Positions 25,073-34,915 of a stretch of 64,000 bases of DNA are shown here, piece by piece (position 1 is the first letter of the stretch; every line of letters begins with the position of its first letter). The DNA is taken from positions 1 to 64,000 of the forward strand of contig JASBTQ010000025.1 in assembly GCA_030148335.1 (NCBI GenBank). Reading direction: 5' to 3'. The stretch comes from Allomuricauda sp. Lineage in GTDB: Bacteria > Bacteroidota > Bacteroidia > Flavobacteriales > Flavobacteriaceae. Both the position numbers and the translations under genes were made by a program. The notes beneath the pieces were generated by a model that had not been told where the DNA came from, did not search any database, and saw only the letters and a program-made list of their open reading frames with translations.

Positions 25073-27103
25073 TTACATTAATCCATTATATTTTCTGATG
25101 AACCACTCTACCGCTAGGACAAGTACCATCAGTCCGAGTAAAATACGGAAATCTATTAAAGATACCACATTCTTTCTGCTCTTTTGGACAGGAAGATACT
25201 GCTCGGATGATGACAGGTCGCTCACCAATGCCTCCACATTGTCCGTATAGTACAATTTTCCATTGGTTTTTTCTGCCAAACGTCCCAGTTTTTTTTGATC
25301 TGCGGAGATAAGCTGTTTTTCAGGGTCAAAATCCAAGATTCTGAAAGATCCCGAACGTTTATGGTTTTCGCCTTCCACGGAAACGGTAAAGCGATATTCG
25401 CCCGATGCAAGGTCGCTCAGGTCCACTTCGTAATAGCTGCTTTTCAGCAACATGGGCGATTCGCGGGTGAAACCATTGTCCGTTCCCTCAATCTGGATGG
25501 AAATACGGGCATTGGGGTCAAACTGATAACCTTCGTCAAAATAGGAGGCCCTGATCTTGGCCATGCTGACATTTTCAAACACGAGCGCGTAGTCCACATC
25601 CAACCTGCTGCGTTGGTCATTGGAGGTCAAATAGACCATTAGGGTCCCCATGAAATCATCAAACTTTTGAAAACTCTGATCGTTCCGATAGGTCTGGGCA
25701 CGCCATCTCCACATATTTTCCCCGAACAATACAGCCTCTCTCTGCTTTCCTTCGGTAAGGATGGAAAACAAGGGCTTATCCAGACTTACCCCACGGATTT
25801 GTTGGTACATGATGGTCTCCCCACTTTTCTTCAGTTCGATATCGCCAAGATTACCCACCAAAGGTGGAAAATCGTCCACATTGAAATCCCCAAGGCCAAA
25901 AATTCCAAAGGCATTGTTCAAAATGGGCAGAATTTCCTCGGATTGGCTATTTTCCACCGAAAAACTTTGTTGGGCCCCGTTCAAAAAATTCCAATCTGTT
26001 TTACTTCCTGTTATGGTGAAATAATTGGCTTTTGAATTTTGTAGAAACTCATATATCTGACGGAAATTCCTATTGGGTTGGTACAGGACCAGAATATCCG
26101 CTTCTTCCAACTCTTGGGTGGTTCCAGTGGGTTTGGTGATGGAGACCGATCGTTGCTCGTTGGCCTCAATGGATTTTTTAAGTGCCCCAATGTCCGGGTG
26201 GAGCATGTCCGAAACAATCACCACATTGGTTTTTTCATCGATCACCTCAATGGCCGCTTCCTTTACGTTATTGGTCGTGTTCTTTTCATTTTCCAAGATC
26301 CCAACCTCTACTTTGATGGTCTTTATCCCCACGCTTTGGGCCTCCACAAGGGTGTTCAGAGTCTGGCTGTTCTTCAAGGCGTCCAGTTCCACACGCTGTT
26401 GATGGACCCTGTTTCCATTAATGGAAATGGTCACCGTTTTGGAAACCGCGGCCGAACCTTGGTAGCGAATGGTGGTTTCCACAGGGAACTTATTTTTCAG
26501 AAAAGCATAGGTGTTGGTGTTGATGAGCCCTACGGAAATATCCTCATACTGGGTGGTGTCGCCCACCACAACAGGGTTTACGGATAGATTCCCACCCAAA
26601 TTGAGATATTCATAATCCCTTCCCAGCGTCTGGTTGCCGTCCGTGATTAATACGACCGCATTGGTACCGTTCAAAAAAAGCTCATTAGCTGTGGAAAGGG
26701 CTTTGGAAATATCGGTATTCCGTTGGTTGAAGACAATGGAGTCGGTTTGTGCCACTGCATTGCCAAAACCAAATCCGTGAATGGAAAAACGATCTTGAAG
26801 TTGTGGATTTCCCTTGATTTTATCCAATATTTCGGAAAGATTTCTCTCCGTTGTGGCCTCTTTCATGGAAGTGGAATGGTCCATCATCAGGATTAGGTTC
26901 GCTTTTTCCAGATAGTAATCATTGTCCACGAACTTGGGGTTGATCAAAAGTAAAAGGCCGCAAAACAAGGCAATGAACCTCAATGCGGCCAATATGATCT
27001 TAAGCGGACCTTTTCTCGGGTTCCTATAGTAGTATTGAAAAAATACAACGCCTAGCGCGATGATCGCGGCAAGAACAATAAGGAACACCGTGTACAGCTC
27101 CAT
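25073..27103 (-). CDS. Large membrane-anchored VWA protein
   Basis: This 676-residue protein has two N-terminal helices (LYTVFLIVLAAIIALGVVFF and IILAALRFIALFCGLLLLI), then a VWA-like domain with a MIDAS-type start LILMMDHSTSMKEA and VVLITDGNQTLGRDYEY. The middle resembles BatA/CARDB-like extracytoplasmic domains. The last 25 residues form a third helix (LLGLMVLVLAVEWFI). The topology suggests a periplasmic bulk held by helices at both ends, as in aerotolerance-type proteins; the role is unknown. It follows fabG by 5 bases and precedes the prohibitin, so the three may be one operon. Confidence 0.8.
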   Translation of the reverse strand: MELYTVFLIVLAAIIALGVVFFQYYYRNPRKGPLKIILAALRFIALFCGLLLLINPKFVDNDYYLEKANLILMMDHSTSMKEATTERNLSEILDKIKGNPQLQDRFSIHGFGFGNAVAQTDSIVFNQRNTDISKALSTANELFLNGTNAVVLITDGNQTLGRDYEYLNLGGNLSVNPVVVGDTTQYEDISVGLINTNTYAFLKNKFPVETTIRYQGSAAVSKTVTISINGNRVHQQRVELDALKNSQTLNTLVEAQSVGIKTIKVEVGILENEKNTTNNVKEAAIEVIDEKTNVVIVSDMLHPDIGALKKSIEANEQRSVSITKPTGTTQELEEADILVLYQPNRNFRQIYEFLQNSKANYFTITGSKTDWNFLNGAQQSFSVENSQSEEILPILNNAFGIFGLGDFNVDDFPPLVGNLGDIELKKSGETIMYQQIRGVSLDKPLFSILTEGKQREAVLFGENMWRWRAQTYRNDQSFQKFDDFMGTLMVYLTSNDQRSRLDVDYALVFENVSMAKIRASYFDEGYQFDPNARISIQIEGTDNGFTRESPMLLKSSYYEVDLSDLASGEYRFTVSVEGENHKRSGSFRILDFDPEKQLISADQKKLGRLAEKTNGKLYYTDNVEALVSDLSSSEQYLPVQKSRKNVVSLIDFRILLGLMVLVLAVEWFIRKYNGLM

Positions 27104-27108
27104 TCATT

Positions 27109-27858
27109 CTAGGTTAGCATGCCACCATCCACGTTCAGTACCTGTCCAGTAACATAGTCGGAAAGATCGGACGCGAAGTAAAGACAGGCATTTGCCACAT
27201 CTTCGGGAGATCCACCTCTCTTCAACGGAATGGCATCCCTCCAGCCTTGGACTGTTTTCTCGTCCAATTTCTCGGTCATTTCGGTCTCTATGAAACCTGG
27301 TGCAATGGCATTGCAACGGATGTTCCGAGATCCAAGTTCGAGTGCCACGGATTTGGTGAACCCGATCATACCTGCTTTCGAAGCGGCGTAGTTGGTCTGT
27401 CCGGCATTGCCCTTCACCCCTACCACACTGCTCATGTTGATGATAGATCCCTTGCGCTGTTTCAGCATGGTTCGCTGAACGGCCTTGGTCATATTGAAAA
27501 CGGATTTCAGGTTGATCTCGATCACGGAATCAAAATCTTCTTCCCCCATGCGCATCAACAAATTGTCCTTGGTAATGCCGGCATTGTTGATCAACACATC
27601 GATACGTCCGTCAAAATCTTCCAGAACCTGGGCCACGAGGGCTTCAGAATCTGCATAGCTGGCAGCGTTACTCTTGTAGGCCTTGGCCTTTACGCCCATG
27701 CCTTTAAGTTCTTTTTCCAATTCCAAGGCGGGTGCCTCACTGGAACTATAGGTAAAGGCCACATTGGCCCCGTGCTTTGCAAAGACTTCGGCAATTCCTC
27801 TTCCAATTCCCCGGCTTGCCCCGGTAATGATCACATTTTTCCCTTCCAAAAGTTTCAT
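27109..27858 (-). CDS. fabG: 3-oxoacyl-[acyl-carrier-protein] reductase
   Basis: This 249-residue short-chain dehydrogenase reduces 3-oxoacyl-ACP in fatty acid elongation. It has the NADPH loop VIITGASRGIGRGIAEVF, the NNAG motif (LINNAGITKDNLLMRM), the catalytic Ser in IINMSSVVGVKGN and Tyr-Lys in YAASKAGMIGFTKS, and the family end VTGQVLNVDGGMLT. These match FabG closely rather than general short-chain dehydrogenases. It lies downstream of the sucD terminator. Confidence 0.93.
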   Translation of the reverse strand: MKLLEGKNVIITGASRGIGRGIAEVFAKHGANVAFTYSSSEAPALELEKELKGMGVKAKAYKSNAASYADSEALVAQVLEDFDGRIDVLINNAGITKDNLLMRMGEEDFDSVIEINLKSVFNMTKAVQRTMLKQRKGSIINMSSVVGVKGNAGQTNYAASKAGMIGFTKSVALELGSRNIRCNAIAPGFIETEMTEKLDEKTVQGWRDAIPLKRGGSPEDVANACLYFASDLSDYVTGQVLNVDGGMLT

Positions 27859-27917
27859 AAGATGATTGTGTTTGAATGGTTATCCACCAAATATAGCTGT
27901 TGTTTTACGTTTAGACG

Positions 27918-27945
27918 AAAAAAAATCCCGCATTGAACGGGATTT
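27918..27945 (-). terminator. Terminator after sucD
   Basis: A 7-bp perfect stem (27924-27930 with 27938-27944) is followed on the minus strand by eight T. It lies about 20 bases after the sucD stop and separates it from fabG. Confidence 0.8.
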
Positions 27946-27965
27946 GTATAGGATTTAACGGTTGG

Positions 27966-28838
27966 TTATCCAACCACTTCTTTTACTTTGGCTCCGATTT
28001 CCGCGGGTGAATCCACTACATGGATGCCACATTCACGCATGATCCTTTTCTTGGCCTGTGCAGTGTCGTCACTTCCTCCAACAATGGCTCCGGCGTGTCC
28101 CATGGTACGTCCGGCAGGTGCAGTTTCCCCTGCAATGAAACCAACAATGGGCTTCTTGCTGCCACTTTCTTTGTACCATCTAGCGGCTTCTGCTTCCAGT
28201 TGGCCTCCGATTTCCCCGATCATGACCACACATTCGGTCTCAGGATCGTTGATCAAAAGTTCCACAGCTTTTTTGGTCGTGGTCCCGATGATGGGATCCC
28301 CTCCGATACCAATGGCAGTGGTAATGCCCAAACCTTGGCGCACTACTTGGTCCGCAGCTTCGTAGGTAAGGGTACCTGACTTGGATACGATACCCACTTT
28401 CCCTTTTTTGAAGACAAATCCGGGCATGATACCCACTTTGGCCTCTCCCGGGGTGATGACACCCGGGCAGTTGGGACCGATCAAGGTACAGTCCATACCT
28501 TTAATATAGTCATTGGCCTTTACCATGTCGGCAACAGGGATACCTTCAGTAATGGTAATGATCACCTTGATACCTGCACTGGCAGCTTCCATGATGGCGT
28601 CCGCAGCAAATGCGGGTGGCACAAAAATAATTGTGGTGTCGGCACCTACTTCCTTAACGGCTTGTTCCACAGTGTCGAAAACGGGCTTGCCCAAGTGTTC
28701 TTGACCACCTTTTCCCGGGGTGACACCGCCGACCACGTTGGTTCCATATTCGATCATTTGCTCGGCATGGAAGGTTCCTTCACTACCGGTGAATCCTTGT
28801 ACAATTATTTTTGAATCTTTGTTTACTAAGACGCTCAT
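27966..28838 (-). CDS. sucD: Succinate-CoA ligase, alpha subunit
   Basis: This 290-residue subunit of the TCA-cycle enzyme carries the phosphohistidine. Marks are [29 protein letters not shown] for CoA binding, [36 protein letters not shown] and the active-site His in [14 protein letters not shown]. The beta subunit (sucC) is not in this window, as is normal in Flavobacteriaceae, where sucD sits next to the lipid A cluster. Confidence 0.95.
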   Translation of the reverse strand: MSVLVNKDSKIIVQGFTGSEGTFHAEQMIEYGTNVVGGVTPGKGGQEHLGKPVFDTVEQAVKEVGADTTIIFVPPAFAADAIMEAASAGIKVIITITEGIPVADMVKANDYIKGMDCTLIGPNCPGVITPGEAKVGIMPGFVFKKGKVGIVSKSGTLTYEAADQVVRQGLGITTAIGIGGDPIIGTTTKKAVELLINDPETECVVMIGEIGGQLEAEAARWYKESGSKKPIVGFIAGETAPAGRTMGHAGAIVGGSDDTAQAKKRIMRECGIHVVDSPAEIGAKVKEVVG

Positions 28839-28899
28839 AGGTTTAACTTAATAATAGGTGCAAAAATACGGTTTGCAATGGTTTTTATCTATCGATTTT

Positions 28900-29835
28900 T
28901 TAATTCTTTTTGAGTTTTTGAAGGATTTCCGGAATCATTTTCACAGAGGCCATTTGCTTTAGCTTTTCGCGTGCTTCCTCGGCGGGACTTCCAAAATAGG
29001 TCTTCCCTCCTTCCAAGGATTTTGATACCCCGCTCTGGGCCAGAATGACGGCTTTTTTTCCGATAGTGGCACCGCTGGTGATCCCAACCTGTCCCCAAAG
29101 AGTGACTTCATCCTCAATTACAACACAACCAGCAATACCAGTGTGGGAAGCGATCAAACATTTTTTGCCAATAATGGTATCGTGTCCTACTTGGATTTGG
29201 TTGTCCAGTTTAGATCCTTCCTTAATGGTCGTTGCTGCAGTCACTCCCTTGTCTATGGTACAGGAAGCCCCAATATCTACATTATTTTCTATAACGACGT
29301 TTCCGCCTGACAATAATTTGTCAAATCCTTCAGGGCGATTCTTATAGTAAAAGGCATCGGCACCCAAAACGGTATTTGCATGAATGGTGACATTGTCCCC
29401 GATCACGCAGCCATCATAAATGGTAACGTTGGGATAGATGACACAATTCTTGCCAATCTTTACATGATTGCCAATAAATGCCCCTGGTTGGATGACGGTG
29501 CCCTCGCCTATTTCCGCACTTTCCGAAACATTGCTGTTTGCCCTTTCGAAAGGCTTGAAGTGCTTGGTCAATTTGTTGAAATCCCTAAAGGGATCATCAG
29601 AGACCAAGAGCGCCTTGCCTTCGGGGCATTCCACCTCTTTGTTGATGAGTACCACAGTGGCCCTGGACTGCAAGGCCTTGTCATAATATTTGGGATGGTC
29701 CACAAACACTATGTCGCCTTCTTCCACCACATGGATCTCGTTCATCCCCAAAACGGGAAATGTTTCGTCCCCGACAAATTTGGTGCCGATGATCTCGGCA
29801 ATCTCCTTTAATGAATGGATCCTGGGAAATTTCAT
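28900..29835 (-). CDS. lpxD: Second LpxD-like acyltransferase
   Basis: This 311-residue protein has the LpxD plan: an N-terminal uridine-binding-like domain (SLKEIAEIIGTKFVGDETFPVLGMNEIH), then a left-handed beta helix of hexapeptide repeats from about residue 105 (GEGTVIQPGAFIGNHVKIGKNCVIYPNVTIYDGCVIGD, split here by function), with the active-site region DIGASCTIDKGVTAATTI. Where LpxD has a catalytic His, this region reads QVGHDTIIGKKCLIASHTGIAG, so the residues are kept. It is clearly a paralogue of the lpxD at 32589-33629. Whether it acylates lipid A precursors or another nucleotide sugar is open. Confidence 0.85.
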   Translation of the reverse strand: MKFPRIHSLKEIAEIIGTKFVGDETFPVLGMNEIHVVEEGDIVFVDHPKYYDKALQSRATVVLINKEVECPEGKALLVSDDPFRDFNKLTKHFKPFERANSNVSESAEIGEGTVIQPGAFIGNHVKIGKNCVIYPNVTIYDGCVIGDNVTIHANTVLGADAFYYKNRPEGFDKLLSGGNVVIENNVDIGASCTIDKGVTAATTIKEGSKLDNQIQVGHDTIIGKKCLIASHTGIAGCVVIEDEVTLWGQVGITSGATIGKKAVILAQSGVSKSLEGGKTYFGSPAEEAREKLKQMASVKMIPEILQKLKKN

Positions 29836-29838
29836 TCC

Positions 29839-30405
29839 CTATTCTTTAGCACGTTCCAGATAGGCACCCTTCTCGGTGTCGATCTTGATCTTGTCCCCTT
29901 CGTTGATGAAAAGCGGCACATTTATCCTGGCCCCAGTCTCCACTGTGGCAGGTTTTGTGGCATTGGTCGCCGTATTGCCCTTCACACCTGGTTCGGTATG
30001 GGTCACTTCCAGAATAACGCTGGCAGGCATTTCCACAGACAGCGGACTGTTATCCTCAGCATTGAAGATAATGGTCACAACCTCCCCTTCTTTCAGCAAA
30101 TCAGGTGCATCAAGAGAATCCTTTGGCAAAGAGATTTGGTTGTAATCTTCCGTGTTCATAAAATGAAAGGTATCACCCTCAGGATACAAGTATTGGTAGG
30201 TACGTGTCTCTACCCTTACATCCTCTATTTTATGTCCTGCGGAAAAGGTGTTGTCGATGACCTTTCCCGTGGTCACACTTTTTAGTTTTGTACGCACAAA
30301 GGCTGGGCCTTTGCCTGGTTTCACATGAAGAAACTCGATGATCTTGAAGATATCGTGGTTGTATCGGATGCACAACCCTTTTCGTATATCAGAAGTATTT
30401 GCCAT
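29839..30405 (-). CDS. efp: Elongation factor P
   Basis: This 188-residue protein relieves ribosome stalling at proline stretches. The three OB-type domains start with the KOW-like DIRKGLCIRYNHDIFKIIEFLHVKPGKGPAFVRTKLK, in which the loop Lys of GKGPAF is the site modified in many bacteria. The C-terminal domain has GARINVPLFINEGDKIKIDTEKGAYLERAKE. It lies between lpxA and the second lpxD-like gene with gaps of 3 and 4 bases, an arrangement conserved in the family. Confidence 0.95.
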   Translation of the reverse strand: MANTSDIRKGLCIRYNHDIFKIIEFLHVKPGKGPAFVRTKLKSVTTGKVIDNTFSAGHKIEDVRVETRTYQYLYPEGDTFHFMNTEDYNQISLPKDSLDAPDLLKEGEVVTIIFNAEDNSPLSVEMPASVILEVTHTEPGVKGNTATNATKPATVETGARINVPLFINEGDKIKIDTEKGAYLERAKE

Positions 30406-30409
30406 ATAT

Positions 30410-31195
30410 TTAATTTGTACTGAAATAGCCTTTCATGATACCCCTTTGCGAGTCTTTGATGAACTGTAAGATCTCATCACGCTCTGGGGTGGCCTCCATT
30501 TCTGCTTCTATAATGGACGCCGCTTGTGAATTATTGTAGTTTTTTTGATAAAGAATTCGGTAGATATTCTGGATTTCCCTGATCTTGTCCGCTTCAAACC
30601 CTCTTCTTCGCAGCCCAATGGAATTGATCCCCACATAGGACAAAGGTTCCCTGGCTGCTTTTACGTACGGGGGTACATCCTTTCTGACCAAGGATCCCCC
30701 GGTCACAAAGGCATGGTTGCCAATGGATACGAATTGGTGTACGGCTACCATTCCGGCCAAAACTACGTTGGTTCCGATGGTGACATGTCCTGCCAAAGTG
30801 GAATTGTTGCTGAAAATGCAACCATCACCCACTATGCAGTCATGGGCCACGTGACAATAGGCCATGATGAGACAGTTATTGCCTATCACGGTTTTCATGC
30901 GGTCCGAGGTGCCTTTATTGATGGTGGCGCACTCCCTGATCGTGGTGTTGTCGCCGATATGTACCGTGGTCTCCTCTCCTTGATATTTGAGGTCTTGCGG
31001 CATGGCCGATATTATGGCCCCGGGAAAAATATTACAGTTTTTGCCGATCCGTGCGCCTTCCATGATGGTAACATTGGAACCGATCCAAGTCCCCTCCCCG
31101 ATGGTCACATTGTTATGGATAGTGGTAAAGGGCTCAATGACCACATTTTTGGCAATCTTGGCCCCAGGGTGAACGTATGCTAAAGGTTGGTTCAT
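30410..31195 (-). CDS. lpxA: UDP-N-acetylglucosamine acyltransferase
   Basis: This 261-residue enzyme starts lipid A synthesis by adding a 3-hydroxyacyl chain to UDP-GlcNAc. The left-handed beta helix of hexapeptide repeats spans about residues 5-185. The catalytic His is in LIMAYCHVAHDCIVGDGC, and the acyl-ruler region follows at GHVTIGTNVVLAGMVAVHQFVSIGNHAFV. The C-terminal helical part begins near EPLSYVGINSIGLRRRGF. It is directly downstream of lpxC-fabZ. Confidence 0.95.
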   Translation of the reverse strand: MNQPLAYVHPGAKIAKNVVIEPFTTIHNNVTIGEGTWIGSNVTIMEGARIGKNCNIFPGAIISAMPQDLKYQGEETTVHIGDNTTIRECATINKGTSDRMKTVIGNNCLIMAYCHVAHDCIVGDGCIFSNNSTLAGHVTIGTNVVLAGMVAVHQFVSIGNHAFVTGGSLVRKDVPPYVKAAREPLSYVGINSIGLRRRGFEADKIREIQNIYRILYQKNYNNSQAASIIEAEMEATPERDEILQFIKDSQRGIMKGYFSTN

Positions 31196-32608
31196 CTACG
31201 AGTCTGTGTTTTTTGTTTTTACAATCTGGGCCATCAGTTCGGCCTCAGACACCAATCTCCCATTGGCATAGGCATAGGCCTGCATGTGGCAGATGCCCCT
31301 ACGGATAGGGGAAATCAGATCGCATTTAAATATTAAGGTGTCCCCGGGAACCACTTGTTGCTTGAACTTCACATTATCAATCTTCATAAAGAAGGTCAAG
31401 TAGTTTTCAGGGTCAGGGACCGTGCTCAGCACAAGGATTCCCCCTGTCTGTGCCATGGCCTCCACTTGAAGCACGCCAGGCATTACAGGTGCTCCGGGAA
31501 AGTGTCCCACGAAGAAAGGTTCGTTCATGGTCACATTCTTTACACCCACCACGTGGGAGTCGGAAAGCTCCAATATCTTGTCCACCAATAGGAACGGAGG
31601 CCTGTGTGGCAACATGTTCATGATCTGGGTGACATCCATCAATGGGGTCTGGTTCAGATCATAAGTGGGTACTTTGTTTCTTTTTTCGATCTTGATGATT
31701 TTAGAAAGTTTCTTTGCAAACTGGGTGTTCACAAAGTGTCCTGGTTTGTTGGCAATGACCTTTCCCCTGATTCTGGAACCTACCAAGGCCAGATCTCCTA
31801 CAACATCCAACAGCTTATGGCGTGCCGCCTCATTGGGGTAATGAAGGGTAAGGTTGTCCAAAATACCATTCGGCTTTACGGACAGTTTTTTCTTGTCAAA
31901 AGCCTTTTCCAATTTTTTCATGGTGGACTCGGATATTTCCTTGTCCACATATACGATGGCGTTATTGAGGTCACCTCCCTTGATCAGGCCATGCTCCAAT
32001 AGCATTTCCAACTCATGCAGAAAGCTAAAGGTGCGTGCATCTGCGATTTCCTCTTTAAAGTCACTAATTTTTTCCAAAGTGGCATTTTGGGTGCCGAGTA
32101 CCTTGGTCCCAAAATCGACCATGGTGGTGATTTGGTACTCATCGGATGGGATAACGGTGATCTCACTGCCTGTGGTTTCATCTTTATAGGATACAACATC
32201 TTTTACAATGTATTCCTCACGTTCTTGTTCCTGCTCCACAATGCCGGCCTCTTCCAAAGCCTTCACAAAGAATTTCGATGAACCGTCCATGATTGGAGGT
32301 TCGGGGGCATCCAGTTCGATAAGGACGTTGTCTATGTCCAAACCTACCAATGCTGCGAGTACATGCTCCGAAGTATGGATTTTCACCCCATTCTTTTCCA
32401 AATTGGTGCCCCGTTGGGTATTGACCACATAATTGGCATCGGCCTCAATGATGGGCTCGCCTTCCAGATCTATCCTCTTGAATGCAAATCCATGGTTTTC
32501 CTTTGCAGGCAAAAAACTCATGGTCACATTCTCCCCTGTATGCAAGCCTACGCCCTGTAGGGTCACTTTCTTTGCAATGGTGCGTTGTTTATTGCTTATT
32601 TTGCTCAC
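31196..32608 (-). CDS. lpxC: Bifunctional LpxC deacetylase/FabZ dehydratase
   Basis: This fusion is characteristic of Bacteroidota. The N-terminal 305 residues are UDP-3-O-acyl-GlcNAc deacetylase: GVGLHTGENVTMSFLPA, the zinc-ligand region HTSEHVLAALVGLDIDN and LTLHYPNEAARHKLLDVVGDLAL. The C-terminal part from about residue 315 is the FabZ hotdog: IMNMLPHRPPFLLVDKIL, then GHFPGAPVMPGVLQVEAMAQ with the catalytic His and Glu. No ATG is available at the N terminus. I chose GTG at 32608, which overlaps lpxD by 20 bases; a TTG at 32614 is the alternative. Confidence 0.93.
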   Translation of the reverse strand: MSKISNKQRTIAKKVTLQGVGLHTGENVTMSFLPAKENHGFAFKRIDLEGEPIIEADANYVVNTQRGTNLEKNGVKIHTSEHVLAALVGLDIDNVLIELDAPEPPIMDGSSKFFVKALEEAGIVEQEQEREEYIVKDVVSYKDETTGSEITVIPSDEYQITTMVDFGTKVLGTQNATLEKISDFKEEIADARTFSFLHELEMLLEHGLIKGGDLNNAIVYVDKEISESTMKKLEKAFDKKKLSVKPNGILDNLTLHYPNEAARHKLLDVVGDLALVGSRIRGKVIANKPGHFVNTQFAKKLSKIIKIEKRNKVPTYDLNQTPLMDVTQIMNMLPHRPPFLLVDKILELSDSHVVGVKNVTMNEPFFVGHFPGAPVMPGVLQVEAMAQTGGILVLSTVPDPENYLTFFMKIDNVKFKQQVVPGDTLIFKCDLISPIRRGICHMQAYAYANGRLVSEAELMAQIVKTKNTDS

Positions 32609-33629
32609 CTTCAACCTTTTTTTCTATGTTGGAGATTTGATTTACCAGCTTGGGCAAATTCTTAAAATGTACATATGATTTGTTGAAGTCCCCATAACTA
32701 AGGGCCGGTGACCCTTGGAGTACTTCATCGTCCTTTACGTTTCTTCCAATTCCCGATTGGGCCTGTATTTTTACCCTATCACCTATGGTGATGTGGCCTA
32801 CGATGCCCACTTGCCCTCCAATGAGGCAATTTCTTCCAATCTTTGTGGAACCTGCTATGCCTGTTTGAGCGGCAATGGCTGTATGTTCCCCTATTTCAAC
32901 ATTATGGGCTATCTGTATCTGGTTGTCCAGTTTCACGCCCCTTCGTAATATGGTAGAGCCTAAAGTAGCCCTGTCTATGGTGGTGCCTGCGCCTACATCG
33001 ACATTGTCCTCCAGGATCACGTTCCCTGTTTGGGGCACTTTGCTGTACTCCCCATCGGCATTCGGGGTGAACCCAAAACCATCGGCCCCGATGATCACCC
33101 CACTATGGATGACACAATTATTGCCGATCAAGGATTCCGAATTGATCTTGGCCCCGGCAAAGACCACGACGTTGTTGCCTATGGTCACATTGTCTCCTAT
33201 ATATACGTTGGGGTATATCTTCACATTGTCGCCAATCTTCACATTGTCGCCCAAATAGGAAAATGCGCCCAAGTAAAAACCTTCACCATAGACCGCGCTT
33301 TCAGATACAAAAGCAGGGTTTTCCACTCCAACTTTATTATTCTTCTTTACTTGGTTGTAATATTCCAACAATTTGGAGAACGACTTGTAGGCATCTTCCA
33401 CTTTTATCAAGGTGGTGGACAAGGTCTGTTCCGGAACAAAGTCTTTGTTCACAATGGTTATGGACGCCTTTGTGGAATAGATATAAGAGGTGTACTTTGG
33501 GTTGGCCAAAAAGGTCAGCGACCCTTTTTCGCCTTCTTCGATCTTGGATAATTTATGGACAGCGATTTGAGGATTTCCCTCAACTTCCCCCTCTAGGATT
33601 CCGGCAATTTGGGTAGCTGTAAATTTCAT
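32589..33629 (-). CDS. lpxD: UDP-3-O-acylglucosamine N-acyltransferase
   Basis: This protein of about 346 residues adds the second acyl chain in lipid A synthesis. The N-terminal domain (KFTATQIAGILEGEVEGNPQIAVHKLS, LTFLANPKYTSYIYSTKAS) binds the uridine. A beta helix follows from about residue 100, with the substrate loop IIGADGFGFTPNADGEYSKV and the catalytic His in LDNQIQIAHNVEIGEHTAIAAQ. The ATG at 33629 is preferred over the ORF edge at 33656, because the family starts MKFTA. It precedes lpxC-fabZ with an overlap. Confidence 0.94.
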   Translation of the reverse strand: MKFTATQIAGILEGEVEGNPQIAVHKLSKIEEGEKGSLTFLANPKYTSYIYSTKASITIVNKDFVPEQTLSTTLIKVEDAYKSFSKLLEYYNQVKKNNKVGVENPAFVSESAVYGEGFYLGAFSYLGDNVKIGDNVKIYPNVYIGDNVTIGNNVVVFAGAKINSESLIGNNCVIHSGVIIGADGFGFTPNADGEYSKVPQTGNVILEDNVDVGAGTTIDRATLGSTILRRGVKLDNQIQIAHNVEIGEHTAIAAQTGIAGSTKIGRNCLIGGQVGIVGHITIGDRVKIQAQSGIGRNVKDDEVLQGSPALSYGDFNKSYVHFKNLPKLVNQISNIEKKVEGEQNKQ

Positions 33630-33652
33630 TTGTGCAAAAGTAACAAAATTTG

Positions 33653-34879
33653 TCAAACAGCTTCCTTCGGGTAGCAGCTGTAATATTTAGTAACTGTTTT
33701 GGAAAGTGCCTTCAAGCTGAGCTGATCGGATTCTTTGAGCACATCGGTTATTCTTCCACTCTTTTTGAGAATGTAAATGGCCTGTTGTTCCTGACTATAG
33801 GCCTTGTTCGATATTTCTCCCTCAAATACAAAGTTGGAAGCTTCTTCGAGTGAAAGATCGTGTTTTTGCATGATTCTTTCCAATTTTCCGTTCATTTTTT
33901 CTGCGTCGGATGGGCGTTTTTTGATCTTGATGTGCAATAGTTTTCGGTTCAGCAGCATCTGGCACATTTTCGAAAGCACAAAATCATCATGGGACTGCCA
34001 TGATTTTAGAGCGCCCAGTATGTCCACATCGTCCAGTTGGGCAAATTTTTCAAGAATCTCCGTGTTGAAGGTAATGGCCCCTTCCTGTCGCAGGAAAAAC
34101 AACAACGATTGGCTCGCGGACAGTTCTTCGCCCTTGGCGAGCAATATCTTGGCGCGCTGCATGACCCGTATCAACAACTGCTCGGCAGCCAGACCTGTTT
34201 TGTGAAGATATACCTGCCAGTACATGAACCTTCGGGCCATGAGGAATTTTTCCACGGCATAGATCCCCTTCTCCTCCACCACCAAATTGCCATTGGCCAC
34301 ATTGAGCATGGAAATAAGCCGCTCGGAATTGATGTTGCCTTCGGTGACCCCTGAATAGAAACTATCCCTTTTCAGGTAATCCAATCGGTCCATGTCCAAT
34401 TGGCTCGACACCAGTTGGTTCATATAAGGCTTGGGATAATCTCCCTTGAATATGGAAATGGCGGTTTCCAGTTGACCTTCGAATTCATCATTGAGGGCCC
34501 TCATGAACTGTAGCGACAGCTTTTCATGGCTCAGATCTTTTGCAACGACGCCTTCCAGCGCATGTGAAAATGGGCCGTGGCCCATGTCATGCAACAGTAT
34601 GGCACAGAGCAGTCCGTTTTCTTCCTCCTCCGTGATCTCAACGTCTTTCATCCTTAGTACCTGGATCGCCCTTGTCATCAAATGCATGCTACCCAGCGCA
34701 TGGTGGAACCGGGTATGATGTGCCCCTGGATAGACCAAATAAGAAAGACCCATTTGGGATATTCTCCGCAACCTTTGAAAATAAGGATGGGCGATGAGTC
34801 TAAAAATTAGTTCGTTGGGAGTTCCAATAAAACCGTAAATTGGGTCGTTAAAAACGTTAAGCTTATTGGTTTTTACCAA
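33653..34879 (-). CDS. HD-domain phosphohydrolase
   Basis: This 408-residue protein is of the dGTPase/SAMHD1-like HD type. The metal-binding HD residues are seen in FHHALGSMHLMTRAIQ, LCAILLHDMGHGPFSHALEGV and SSQLDMDRLDYLKRDSFYSGVTEG. The start NDPIYGFIGTPNELIFRLIAHPYFQRLRRISQMG is highly typical. The start codon is TTG at 34879, since no ATG precedes this block. It is followed by lpxD and is divergent from porX with only 36 bases between, so promoters must overlap. The physiological substrate is unknown; nucleotides are likely. Confidence 0.88.
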   Translation of the reverse strand: MVKTNKLNVFNDPIYGFIGTPNELIFRLIAHPYFQRLRRISQMGLSYLVYPGAHHTRFHHALGSMHLMTRAIQVLRMKDVEITEEEENGLLCAILLHDMGHGPFSHALEGVVAKDLSHEKLSLQFMRALNDEFEGQLETAISIFKGDYPKPYMNQLVSSQLDMDRLDYLKRDSFYSGVTEGNINSERLISMLNVANGNLVVEEKGIYAVEKFLMARRFMYWQVYLHKTGLAAEQLLIRVMQRAKILLAKGEELSASQSLLFFLRQEGAITFNTEILEKFAQLDDVDILGALKSWQSHDDFVLSKMCQMLLNRKLLHIKIKKRPSDAEKMNGKLERIMQKHDLSLEEASNFVFEGEISNKAYSQEQQAIYILKKSGRITDVLKESDQLSLKALSKTVTKYYSCYPKEAV

Positions 34880-34915
34880 GGATTTTTGTTTTTATCCCAC
34901 AAAGATAATCACTAT

